NCBI GenBank assembly: GCA_007695305.1
Contig: REEA01000123.1
Coordinates: forward strand, 1 to 35,312
DNA: 35,312 nt
Direction of reading: 5' to 3'
From: Bacteroidia bacterium
GTDB lineage: Bacteria; Bacteroidota; Bacteroidia; Bacteroidales; UBA7960
The position numbers and the translations under genes were made by a program. Shown piece after piece: positions 6,604 to 14,986 of this stretch (its first letter is position 1; the number at the start of each line of letters is the position of its first letter). The notes beneath the pieces were generated by a model. It saw only the letters and a program-made list of their open reading frames with translations. It ran no database searches and was not told where the DNA came from.

Positions 6604-7959
6604 ATGGCCCTTATCCAGATCATCGACGACGACACCTATGTATGCAAGCAATTAGAGGATTTTCTCCGGAGAAAAGGGTATCGTGTGCAATCTGCATATA
6701 CGGCCAACAGCGGACTCAAAGCGATTAAAAAGTCCCGGGTGGATTTCGTATTGTGCGATTACCGTTTGCCTGATGCTGATGGTGAGGAAGTTTTTGCCCG
6801 TATCCGTAAGCTGGACCCACGCCTTCCGGTTGTATTCATGACGGCCTATGCCGATGTTCGTACCGCGGTAAAGATGATCAGGGCCGGCGCCAGGGATTAT
6901 ATCGTAAAACCGCTTTTACCGGAAGAGATATACAAACTGATTCAGAAAGGAACCAGGCCGGCAACCGAGAGCCAGGCAGTCTTTGAAAAAAGCTTTGTAA
7001 AAGGAAAAGGATCAGCCATACAGAATGTGTTGAATCATGTGGACTTGGTGGCTCCCACCGACTTGTGCATACTCATCGAAGGGGAAACAGGATCGGGAAA
7101 GGAGTTCATTGCCAGGGCCATACACTACGCAAGCCCCAGAAAAAATAAAGCTTTCGTGGCCCTCGATTGTGGCGCCTTACCCGGCGAACTGGCCAACAGC
7201 GAGTTGTTCGGACATGTAAAAGGGGCTTTCACCGGTGCCATTCAGGACAAGGCAGGTTGTTTCGAAACCGCGCAGGGCGGCACATTGTTTCTTGATGAGA
7301 TCGGAAACCTTTCCAACGAAAACCAGATGAAGCTGTTGCGAACTCTTCAGGAAAAAACTATCAGCCGCCTGGGAGACAACAAAATCATCGGGGTTGATGT
7401 CAGGATCATCGTGGCCACCAACGATGACCTGAAAAAAGATGTTGTGGAAAACCGTTTCCGGGAAGACCTCTATCACCGGGTCAACGGGTTCAAAATATCT
7501 TTGCCCCCCATCAGGGAGAGAAAAGAAGACATCCTTGAATTTGTCCGCCATTTCATGGATAATGCAAACCTCGACTTTGACAAAAATGTTGATACCCTGG
7601 ACGACCAGGTCACGGAAATATTCATGAAATACCCCTGGCCGGGAAACATCCGTGAGCTGGAGAATGTCATCAAAAGATGTGTGTTGCTGACCAAAGGAAA
7701 GACCATCACCGCCGATACCCTGCCGGATGAAATCAGGTATGCCGGCTATACCTCAGATGCTGAATACAACATTTCCCGCCCCGGCAAAATACTTAGCCTG
7801 CGTCAGGCAGCAATGGCCGCTGAAAGTGCAGCCATCATGCACGCCCTTAAAGAAACAGGATTTAACAAATCAAAAGCAGCTGAAATGCTTCGGGTAGATC
7901 GTAAAACCCTGTACAACAAGATGAAAGAGTATGGTATCCGCGCAGGTTACCAAAAATAA
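6604..7959 (+). CDS. NtrC-family sigma-54 response regulator
   Basis: Two-component response regulator that activates sigma-54 promoters. The receiver domain spans residues 1-118 with the acidic triplet Asp8-Asp10, phospho-acceptor Asp52 (CDYRLPD), Thr80 and Lys102. The AAA+ domain (about 130-370) has Walker A GETGSGKE (160-167), the sigma-54 contact loop GAFTGA (207-212), Walker B LFLDEI (228-233) and the PWPGNIRELEN sensor. A Fis-type helix-turn-helix closes the protein (about 405-447). The length of 451 aa is typical. No histidine kinase gene is adjacent, so its partner must be elsewhere. The ATG at 6604 is chosen because the receiver starts directly there; a frame-shifted ORF at 6501 is not homologous. 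It diverges from the small secreted protein gene. The target regulon cannot be deduced from this window. Confidence 0.95.
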   Translation: MALIQIIDDDTYVCKQLEDFLRRKGYRVQSAYTANSGLKAIKKSRVDFVLCDYRLPDADGEEVFARIRKLDPRLPVVFMTAYADVRTAVKMIRAGARDYIVKPLLPEEIYKLIQKGTRPATESQAVFEKSFVKGKGSAIQNVLNHVDLVAPTDLCILIEGETGSGKEFIARAIHYASPRKNKAFVALDCGALPGELANSELFGHVKGAFTGAIQDKAGCFETAQGGTLFLDEIGNLSNENQMKLLRTLQEKTISRLGDNKIIGVDVRIIVATNDDLKKDVVENRFREDLYHRVNGFKISLPPIRERKEDILEFVRHFMDNANLDFDKNVDTLDDQVTEIFMKYPWPGNIRELENVIKRCVLLTKGKTITADTLPDEIRYAGYTSDAEYNISRPGKILSLRQAAMAAESAAIMHALKETGFNKSKAAEMLRVDRKTLYNKMKEYGIRAGYQK

Positions 7960-8318
7960 TATAAACGGCCAGGTTCCCCCTGCTGTGATTTTTTACGGGA
8001 AACCCATTTACAACCAAACACAATTATATACAATTGTCTATCAGCAGGTTACAACTTGTTCAGAATTTTTATCCGGAAAACAGTACGACTGTTGTGATGG
8101 ACAGGGCTTGACCTGTCCAAAAAACCAGTGTTTGATCCCGAAAGAAATGAAAACAGTACATACGAAAAATAACAGAGTTTGTCAATTTGTTTATATACAG
8201 TGTTTTAGAACTTAAAACTGTGTTCAAGTTTTTACTGAGGACTTGCTGTGATTTTTTGCAACCAAAACCTGAAAAACGGGCAAAAACCAACCACTGTAAA
8301 CAAATCGCCTGTCTTTAT
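7960..8318. other. intergenic region with hairpins and a short direct repeat
   Basis: This is 359 bases between two convergent genes, with no credible ORF. It holds a perfect 7-bp inverted repeat GGACAGG/CCTGTCC (8099-8105 and 8112-8118, 6-base loop). A bulged hairpin CAG-TTTTA/TAAAA-CTG spans 8198-8220. A 14-base direct repeat TGCTGTGATTTTTT occurs at 7981-7994 and 8244-8257. The first repeat copy follows a weak CAGG/CCTG stem and could serve as a terminator of the response regulator gene. Confidence 0.5.
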
Positions 8319-10244
8319 TCATCTGGTAAGCACCACCTGTGCCCTGTCGGCATTGCGAATGCTGTGTTTAAATTCTATGAACGCCTCGTATCTCTCGGGA
8401 GGATGGGTGCCGGAACGGGTATAAAACTGCCTGCTATACAACAAAACCCGGTCGTCAATTTTATAGCTGGCCTTGTAATAGCCAAAATCGTTGTCTATTT
8501 CAATATCTTCAGGAATAAAAGATATTTCAAAAGCGTCCGGGACTTCCCATCTCACCGTATCGGTATACAGTCCACTTGCAGATACATGCACTGGATGCAC
8601 CCTTTCTCTGGTGACCGGAGGCACCGATTCCATTCGCGAAATAATATTGGGTTGCAACAAAACACGGGCTCCGGCCCTGGACACATATTGGTTGGTAGTG
8701 GCATGAATGTATTCTTCCAGTGAAGGAGTCTCTCCGGGGATAAGAGAAAAGGAAATTTCAAGAATTTCGGGATTATTGATAGGCAAATGCTCCTGGTAGT
8801 AACGTATTTGATCACCGCTACCCCTGAAAGAGATACCAAACCTGTCACGCAATCGAAGACCTTTGTAATGGGTTGTCTTTTCAAACTCCACCTGTTGATT
8901 GGGGCGCAAGTATGCCCTGATATTACGCTGACGGTGGTTTCCATCGTGGCCGTAGGAAGGGGTGCGTGTAAGCTTGCCACCCTCCGGGGTAATCAGTAAC
9001 ACATGGCGGTTTGCATTGTTGCTTCCGATAAAGCCCATGGGAATCCGGTTATCGGTGCATTCCAGCCAAAGTGTATCCTGCCCTAAGGGTACGCAAAGAA
9101 TCGCATGGTTAAAGGCTTTGGCAGGAAATTCCGGTTTCACGGGTATCCTTGCTGCCCCATAGTGTATAAGCGTATAATAAGAACGGATCCCAACTTCATT
9201 GAGCATGGCTTGTGTATAGTTCACAAGCGCCTTACAATCACCATAGCCGGTTTCATCAACGGATTCTGCATCAAACGGCTGAAAGCCCCCAATCCCAAGC
9301 TGAATGCTCACATAACGGGTGCGGGATTGCATATACTCATAAACAATCCTTGTTTTTTCCATCGGATCATCTATCCCTTCCGTCATAGCATGCAGTTTTT
9401 GCCGGGTTTCCCCGGGTAAAGACTGCCGCCCTTCATTCAACGAGGCGAACCATTTCCCATATTCTTCCCAGCTGCGCATATCTCCGGGAACACGGTCGTA
9501 TTGAAACTCATTGGAACCTACAAGCAAATAAGGCACCATACGGTGAAAAGGCGGCATGTGGCTTTCATACTTAATAGCACTCAGATCTTCCAGCTTCCAC
9601 TTGCTGACCATTCTGCTACGAGGCATGGTAACGACCGGCTCCATATCATCATGATTGTATGCCTTGTAACGGTAATCCATGTCCCGGGGTGTAATTATCG
9701 TAAAGCTGGCTTGCTCAACAGCCACGCCGGCCCTTTGCTGTGGAAACCAGTCGGGGAAGAAGAACCCCCTGCGATATTCTACCTCATATTCAAACTCAAC
9801 AGTAAAGGGCAACTGACTTTGATAAATGTCGGTGTAGATTATACGGTTGTCTTCATACAGGGAGAATGCAGATGCTGCACTGCGGTCAATAAACTCATGA
9901 TTTCTCAGGTCGCGGACCTTATTGCCGTTTGCATCGTAAATGGTTCCGGTAACATTCCTTACCCGGCGGAAATCATCATAAGAAATAAATAAATCGGCCA
10001 GGCCCTCTGCCCTGCGCTCCAAAATAGTAATCACACGATGCTCGGTATAACTTGCCCTTCTCTCGGAAGTCACTTCGAAGGTCCGGTGATTCTGTCGCAT
10101 TACCGCAATGGCATCTTCTTTAAGATGTTCCGGGATGTTGGAAACATCGTAAATGTTCCCGGCAATGGATGATCCGGATGCCAGTATCAAAACAACCGGC
10201 AAACATTTGGCAAGCAAGCTAAAAAAATTTATTCTCTTCATCAT
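8319..10244 (-). CDS. exported DUF3857 / transglutaminase-like protein, catalytic triad intact
   Basis: Secreted or periplasmic protein of the DUF3857 plus transglutaminase-core family, common in tandem in Bacteroidota and of unknown substrate. A signal peptide (about residues 1-29, ending SSIAG) precedes the DUF3857 beta-sandwich region (about 55-240) and a papain-like transglutaminase core (about 290-400). The presumed catalytic triad is present: Cys337 in GYGDCKAL, His380 in FNHAIL and Asp398 in ECTDN. The C-terminal third (about 430-641) is a further beta-rich domain. The first of two adjacent ATGs at 10244 is used. The gene lies 63 bases downstream of a paralogue of similar architecture and is probably co-transcribed with it. 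Peptide or polysaccharide processing at the envelope is possible, but nothing in the sequence settles it. Confidence 0.85.
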   Translation of the reverse strand: MMKRINFFSLLAKCLPVVLILASGSSIAGNIYDVSNIPEHLKEDAIAVMRQNHRTFEVTSERRASYTEHRVITILERRAEGLADLFISYDDFRRVRNVTGTIYDANGNKVRDLRNHEFIDRSAASAFSLYEDNRIIYTDIYQSQLPFTVEFEYEVEYRRGFFFPDWFPQQRAGVAVEQASFTIITPRDMDYRYKAYNHDDMEPVVTMPRSRMVSKWKLEDLSAIKYESHMPPFHRMVPYLLVGSNEFQYDRVPGDMRSWEEYGKWFASLNEGRQSLPGETRQKLHAMTEGIDDPMEKTRIVYEYMQSRTRYVSIQLGIGGFQPFDAESVDETGYGDCKALVNYTQAMLNEVGIRSYYTLIHYGAARIPVKPEFPAKAFNHAILCVPLGQDTLWLECTDNRIPMGFIGSNNANRHVLLITPEGGKLTRTPSYGHDGNHRQRNIRAYLRPNQQVEFEKTTHYKGLRLRDRFGISFRGSGDQIRYYQEHLPINNPEILEISFSLIPGETPSLEEYIHATTNQYVSRAGARVLLQPNIISRMESVPPVTRERVHPVHVSASGLYTDTVRWEVPDAFEISFIPEDIEIDNDFGYYKASYKIDDRVLLYSRQFYTRSGTHPPERYEAFIEFKHSIRNADRAQVVLTR

Positions 10245-10307
10245 TCATGTGGTATGTGCTCGCATCAGCATAAAGAAAGCCATGCCGGTGCAATCTGTGA
10301 TGTATTT

Positions 10308-12338
10308 TTATAATGCTATGAACACAACCGGTTCATTCTGTTTTTCCACCATGGCCCCATAAAGTTCTTGCAGTGCCTGATACTCCGTGGGCAAAAACAT
10401 GGACTGGCGTATTTCAAAATGATAGATCACTTCAATCCGGTTCTCTTCATTTAACGCAACGGAATAAGAAAAACTGGCCTGATTACCCAGGTTAACATGG
10501 GCAGGCTCCGGCAAAAAGTCAACTTCAAAACCCTCGGGGATGTCGAATACCATACTGATATCTTCTCTGAAAGGCACGGCATAATCCACCGGATATTTTC
10601 TTTCATCAATGCGTAAGGGATTTTCTTCCAGTACCTCAAAAAGCATGGGTGTGAACAGGATCAGATCGCCGACGTGACTGAAGACTTCGCTTAACTCCAG
10701 TTCCATTTCCTTAACAATGGGTTGATCTAATTCTTCTTCGTTTTGAATCGTAAGAGAGATGATCTCTTTTCCAGGCACATCCTCCTGCAGGCTTTCTCTG
10801 TATTCATCAAGGCTTCCTGTTGATTCAAGGTTGCGGCGAACGGCATAAGCAGCATAATCGCTCATTTCTATCCTTGAGGTTCCTGTGATATGACCATTTT
10901 TACCGATGGAGAAATGATAATCCTTTTTCTCATGGGAAGGAAAACTTGTTTCGAGCGCAACCCACTCTGCACTATTTTCACGAATCAGGCGCCCTTCGCC
11001 ATTTAAGGCTCTTCTTGGAATCATGCCGGGGGGACAAAAACGATCCGTGGCATCCAGCAACATTAGTTCGCCGCTGTCAAGATGTACAGCGGCCAGAACG
11101 TAGTTCAGCCTTGACATGGTTGGAAACGACCTGATAACAACTCCATTATCACGGGTGCTGGAAATTACCGGATTTGCATCCAGACCCAGTTCCCTTAGTA
11201 TGGTAACCAGCATCAGGTTTACATCCGCAGTATTGCCGGCTCCTTCGCGCAATACGGTTCGTGGCGTTCCACTGGAGTATAACCCCCTTCGCCCGTTCCA
11301 TCGGATGTTGTCATGTATGTAATTCAACGCTGCGGCAATTCTTTCCACCTCACTGCCAGATCCCATTTCCAAACTTTCCATTTCCCGGCGCAACTGTCTG
11401 CTCCCTGAAAGAAACCCACCGAAGTTTTCATCTTCCCTTAGCCGACTATCAATATCGAACCAGCTGGTGGTATAAGGTGTAGGGGGCCTGCCGGGAAACA
11501 TAACACTGGACAACTCGAAGCGGATCATGGACAAATAATTGCGAATATTGGTAGTATATGGCTCAGGACGCATTGCAGGAACATCCGTCATCAACCATTT
11601 GTAGCTTGTTGCTGAGGCAGAAACCGTGCTGGTTCCATCCTGTGGACGGCTGGTCAAAGGAATAACATAGTTAACAGAAGAAACCTCCTGTTCGGCAACA
11701 TACAGTTCTTCATAGCCCTGCATGTAAAACTGATAATTATAAAACTCCGGCAACTGAAGGTTGTACTCACTGTATTCAACAGGAACGCCATACTGAAATT
11801 GCCAGGTGGGCAGGTTGTACAAAAAGGGTGATCGTAGGGTGTATCGGTATTCAATAATAGAGCCGGGCTGAATGTCAGGAAAACTGAATTTGATGGTCCT
11901 CAGATTATCCGAAGTTCTTTCAGTGATTCCGGCCCTGGACCTTATTTGGGTTGACCGTACCCGGTTATTGTCAAGATTGTGCACATGCCCCCTGAATCCT
12001 GTCATGCTCTCTCTGGCTCCGCTGAAATGTAAAAGTGGAACGGATAAATCGGCCCAGCTAAAACCATCTTCATTCAGGATTTGTATTCGAATTTTCTTTT
12101 CATAAATATAATAAAAACTGCCGTCTCTGGTGTCAAGATTGAAGTACGTATTCCCATAATCATATAAAATGACAGCGGAGGCATCAGGGTATTTTTCATA
12201 GTTCCCCTGAATAAAATCTTCGGCTGAAACCCGCCCAAAACGAAATGGCTGTGCATGGGCATTGACAATCGAAACGATCAATAGTAACAATAAAAAGAAA
12301 AGGTTTCCCAATGGTTTGATAAATTTGTTGATGTACAT
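10308..12338 (-). CDS. exported DUF3857 / transglutaminase-like protein, degenerate active site
   Basis: Upstream paralogue of the neighbouring DUF3857 protein, about 676 aa. I start it at the ATG at 12338, because MYINKFIKPLGNLFFLLLLL opens directly into a signal peptide ending NAHAQ; an ATG at 12377 would add 13 residues in front. The DUF3857-like region covers about residues 40-280 and the transglutaminase fold about 330-440. Aligning the two genes by eye, the catalytic Cys is Thr370 (GAGNTADVNL in place of GYGDCKAL). The His is Tyr413 (RLNYVLA in place of FNHAIL). Only the Asp is kept (Asp432, DATDRF). The fold is probably retained for binding rather than catalysis. The gene pair looks like one operon, possibly giving a two-protein envelope unit. 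Confidence 0.83.
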   Translation of the reverse strand: MYINKFIKPLGNLFFLLLLLIVSIVNAHAQPFRFGRVSAEDFIQGNYEKYPDASAVILYDYGNTYFNLDTRDGSFYYIYEKKIRIQILNEDGFSWADLSVPLLHFSGARESMTGFRGHVHNLDNNRVRSTQIRSRAGITERTSDNLRTIKFSFPDIQPGSIIEYRYTLRSPFLYNLPTWQFQYGVPVEYSEYNLQLPEFYNYQFYMQGYEELYVAEQEVSSVNYVIPLTSRPQDGTSTVSASATSYKWLMTDVPAMRPEPYTTNIRNYLSMIRFELSSVMFPGRPPTPYTTSWFDIDSRLREDENFGGFLSGSRQLRREMESLEMGSGSEVERIAAALNYIHDNIRWNGRRGLYSSGTPRTVLREGAGNTADVNLMLVTILRELGLDANPVISSTRDNGVVIRSFPTMSRLNYVLAAVHLDSGELMLLDATDRFCPPGMIPRRALNGEGRLIRENSAEWVALETSFPSHEKKDYHFSIGKNGHITGTSRIEMSDYAAYAVRRNLESTGSLDEYRESLQEDVPGKEIISLTIQNEEELDQPIVKEMELELSEVFSHVGDLILFTPMLFEVLEENPLRIDERKYPVDYAVPFREDISMVFDIPEGFEVDFLPEPAHVNLGNQASFSYSVALNEENRIEVIYHFEIRQSMFLPTEYQALQELYGAMVEKQNEPVVFIAL

Positions 12339-12749
12339 AATGCATGTGATTTGAAGAGATAATAAATAAAACGGCATTGTCCCATTTTTTCAATAATTAT
12401 AGCATGATTATCAGCATATTTTTACGCTATCCTTCCGGAATGGCACCCCCGTTGAAAAACCCATCATCCCAAAATGTTGATTGTGAGACGAATGGGGAAA
12501 TAATTAAGACCACAATACCGGCAACAGAAATTCAAACAACAGACATAAACACGCTAAAAACTTGTTAAAAATACCAAAAATTTTGAATATGATCCGTATG
12601 CATTTATTGCATCTGAGTCTTCTGTGTTCTGATTCTAAGAATACTTTGATATCTGTTTCCCTGATAACAAGGGAGACAAAACAAGTTTGCGGTCCGCAGG
12701 GTGTTGGTTGTGAATATATTGCGATGTTGCAACAAATGATCAGGTCAAT
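12339..12749. other. 411-base intergenic stretch, no recognised gene
   Basis: This separates the baeRF gene from the DUF3857 pair. A plus-strand ORF of 84 codons (12562-12816) overlaps the baeRF 3' end and resembles nothing known to me. A small stem TGCGG-T-CCGCA and a TCCCT/AGGGA pair are present, but without T runs. I found no TAnnTTTG box on the minus strand for the DUF3857 operon, so its promoter is unresolved. Confidence 0.45.
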
Positions 12750-13898
12750 TCAAAATCTTAATGTGGCTGAGATGACCGATCCTTTTTCCGGCATCTCTTC
12801 CCCATCCATCAGGTAAACCTTTGATCCCTTTAAAAAAGCGGAGCGTGCGGCAAAGTCCAGCAAGCAATAGTTATGATGATTTTTTTCATCATGAAGCCGG
12901 ATGCCACCATTGTCTGCCGGGGCAATCACACCAAAACGCTGTTCTCCTTTGGCAACGAACAGCGTTTCAATTTGTCCTTCTTCCGCGGCCAAAACAACGT
13001 CTTCCAGGACAGAACTCGTTCGCCCCTTGCTTGCCAGGAACTGGTAATGTTTCAGGGTTTCTCTGCGATGTTTCTGAAAATGGGCCGACAATAGTTCCCA
13101 TGCTTTGCCATGCAACCATTGCATCTGGGCTTCATCCGCATTGCCGGGTATGTGTTTCCCGAACAGATGCCCATAGGTGTTCACCTTCCGGTAAATTGAA
13201 AAAATATAATCCACACTTGCCACCACCAGAGGCGCATCATATCCCTGCAAAATATCCACAAGGCTTCTGTTTACTTCACGAAGGTGTTTTTCGATTTCAT
13301 CCTTTTTGTAGTCCTTGCCTCTTCCCTGACCATGGTACATGCCGCTTCCGTCAGAGGATTGCCCCGTTCTGAACTGCAACGACTTTTGTTCATAATCGTA
13401 ACCCACAGTGTCTTTAATATTTTGAGGCACCAGGTCTTCAACCTCAATTTCTGTCATATGATCGCGGCTGCCCTCAAAGAGCCGCACTTTTTTCAGACTC
13501 AGGGGCAAAACAAAAAAGCGCCCGTCGCCATTAAAAACCGGCATCAATGGCAGCAAATAGAAATTGTTGCTCACGTGCAACTGGTCTGCAAACCTTATTG
13601 GAAAAGTGGAATAAGCAAACTTCCCCGGGCTGAGAAAAACGGCCAGACCATCCGACATGTGCCGCCAGATTTCAGAATCGTTAAGCAGCATGTCGAATGG
13701 CTTTGTAAACTCCAGGATGTCTTTCCCCTGCATACCCAAATCCTGCAGGTTATTTCTTGCTCCCTGGAGCATGTTTTTGAACCGTATCCTGGCCTTTTTA
13801 TTGTCACCCACACGCTCGGTGGGTAAATATACCGATATGCATGGTCGTTGTCTGACCTCTGCCAGCTCTTTAAAAATCTTTCTCGTCATCAACGGCAT
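12750..13898 (-). CDS. baeRF-family (bacterial release-factor-like) protein
   Basis: I assign this to the bacterial archaeo-eukaryotic release factor-like families, predicted from sequence analysis in the literature to act on ribosomes or nascent peptides. It starts with the family-like ELAEVRQRPCISVYLPTERVG. It contains MYHGQGRGKD (HGQG at about residues 189-192), at the place where eRF1 has its GGQ loop, followed by a helical DEIEKHLREVNRSLVDIL. The C-terminal part (PLVVASVDYIFSIYRKVN, then SSVLEDVVLAAEEGQIETLFV) resembles the eRF1 domain 3/pelota-like fold. I start at the ATG at 13898; ATGs at 13904 and 13889 are equally possible, while 14042 would overlap the preceding gene. The length is about 382 aa. 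It follows the PfpI lipoprotein gene by about 76 bases and is probably co-transcribed. The exact baeRF subfamily is not determined. Confidence 0.72.
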   Translation of the reverse strand: MPLMTRKIFKELAEVRQRPCISVYLPTERVGDNKKARIRFKNMLQGARNNLQDLGMQGKDILEFTKPFDMLLNDSEIWRHMSDGLAVFLSPGKFAYSTFPIRFADQLHVSNNFYLLPLMPVFNGDGRFFVLPLSLKKVRLFEGSRDHMTEIEVEDLVPQNIKDTVGYDYEQKSLQFRTGQSSDGSGMYHGQGRGKDYKKDEIEKHLREVNRSLVDILQGYDAPLVVASVDYIFSIYRKVNTYGHLFGKHIPGNADEAQMQWLHGKAWELLSAHFQKHRRETLKHYQFLASKGRTSSVLEDVVLAAEEGQIETLFVAKGEQRFGVIAPADNGGIRLHDEKNHHNYCLLDFAARSAFLKGSKVYLMDGEEMPEKGSVISATLRF

Positions 13899-13974
13899 AA
13901 TCATTAAGAAATGGATAGTAAAACAATGGGAACAGGAGACCGGTAAAATGCCGGTCAAACCACCACGGCCGGCA

Positions 13975-14616
13975 CTACATGGCCGGTCGCGGCGGAATAT
14001 CTTCAATGGTAGGCGATATAAGCACCGATTGCTCAATGGCAAGAGAAAAATCGTATAAGTCCGGCGGAGTTCGAGACGTGATCAGGTTGTCATGAATGAC
14101 CACCGGCTCGTCCAGAAAGTTTGCACCGGCCTCTTTCAGCTCTTCTTTGATGCCACTGAAACCGGTTGCATCCAAACCATCCATCACTCCCGCAGTGATC
14201 AGCACCTGGGGACCGTGACAGATGGCTGCCACCACTTTACCCGACTCATGGAATGCACGGGCAAAATCCACGATGTGCTCATATTCCCGAAGCTTCGCAG
14301 GTGCCTGCCCACCGGGAAGTATTAACGCGTCAAAGTCCTCTACCGACACCTCCTCAACCGTTTTTTGGATATTGATGGTGAAATCGCTGTTATAAGCTGT
14401 CACCAAGCCGGTCTCAGGACCAATAACCGTCACGCGCGCACCACGGTTGGTCAAATAACCGATGGGCATATAAGCTTCACCATCATGAAATCCTTCATCA
14501 ACCAGTACGGCAATGTGTACCGGGTCTGCTGTGACCCACTCTTCACGTACCTCAGGTTGACAGGCCGCAAAGAATAAAAACAATCCCAATAGGGGAATCA
14601 AATGTTTCCTTTTCAT
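13975..14616 (-). CDS. DJ-1/PfpI-family lipoprotein
   Basis: DJ-1/PfpI superfamily protein, a fold that includes glyoxalase/deglycase-type enzymes, proteases and chaperones. The family core is clear: HIAVLVDEGFHDGEAY near residues 34-49, DALILPGG (96-103) and the nucleophile elbow AAICHGPQVLITAGV with Cys133-His134. Unusually for the family it carries a lipoprotein signal, MKRKHLIPLLGLFLFFAAC, with lipid-attachment Cys19, so it should sit in the envelope. I use the ATG at 14616, which opens the signal peptide; the longer ORF start at 14658 adds charged residues ahead of it. The length of 213 aa is normal apart from the leader. It is the first gene of a probable pair with the baeRF gene. Its substrate cannot be read from the sequence. 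Confidence 0.87.
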   Translation of the reverse strand: MKRKHLIPLLGLFLFFAACQPEVREEWVTADPVHIAVLVDEGFHDGEAYMPIGYLTNRGARVTVIGPETGLVTAYNSDFTINIQKTVEEVSVEDFDALILPGGQAPAKLREYEHIVDFARAFHESGKVVAAICHGPQVLITAGVMDGLDATGFSGIKEELKEAGANFLDEPVVIHDNLITSRTPPDLYDFSLAIEQSVLISPTIEDIPPRPAM

Positions 14617-14986
14617 TTTTTTTCTTTTTTGATGATTGATTAGAAAACCACTTTGCACCCCAATACAATAAAATTCTATGCCATAAACTCTTTGCCATGC
14701 AGAAAGTCAAATTTTACACTGCAAATCAGGAGGTTTTGGGCTTTTTAGCAAACACTTCCCTGTTTCTGCCATGGCTTCCTTCGGGTTAGACGGCTACATA
14801 TTGAGGTAAACTTTCCACATATATGGTTTCCTGTTAACACAGTCATCCGGCCTGCAATGTCAAATAATATTTGTATCTTTATACCCTTGTTTTCATGGTT
14901 GCAGAGGGAAAACCAATATACGTTCATATGTTGCGGTTTTCCCTTTCTTTGTTACAAAACAACAGGTTCATCACAACAGTATTTGG
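14617..14986. other. intergenic region between PfpI gene and radA
   Basis: This is 370 bases between divergent genes without a credible ORF. An AT-rich TATCTTTA near 14875 is a near match to the -7 box and may belong to radA. The main structure is the long inverted repeat described separately at 14903-14946. Nothing else stands out. Confidence 0.5.
14903..14946 (+). promoter_or_regulatory. long inverted repeat in radA leader
   Basis: GGGAAAACC (14906-14914) and GGTTTTCCC (14935-14943) are perfect complements. With one flanking A-T pair the perfect stem is 10 bp, and with one G-T pair and a further A-T it reaches 12. The 20-base loop is AT-rich. The repeat lies 41-84 bases before the radA ATG, probably in the 5' untranslated region. 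It could be an RNA hairpin affecting translation or a protein-binding operator. Confidence 0.5.

Noticed and set aside
8099-8118. GGACAGG/CCTGTCC hairpin as a terminator
   Set aside because: The A run follows it on the plus strand and no T run follows on the minus strand, so it is not a canonical terminator for either neighbour.
12562-12816. Plus-strand ORF of 84 codons
   Set aside because: No homology that I recognise; it overlaps the baeRF 3' end and has no promoter-like box in front.
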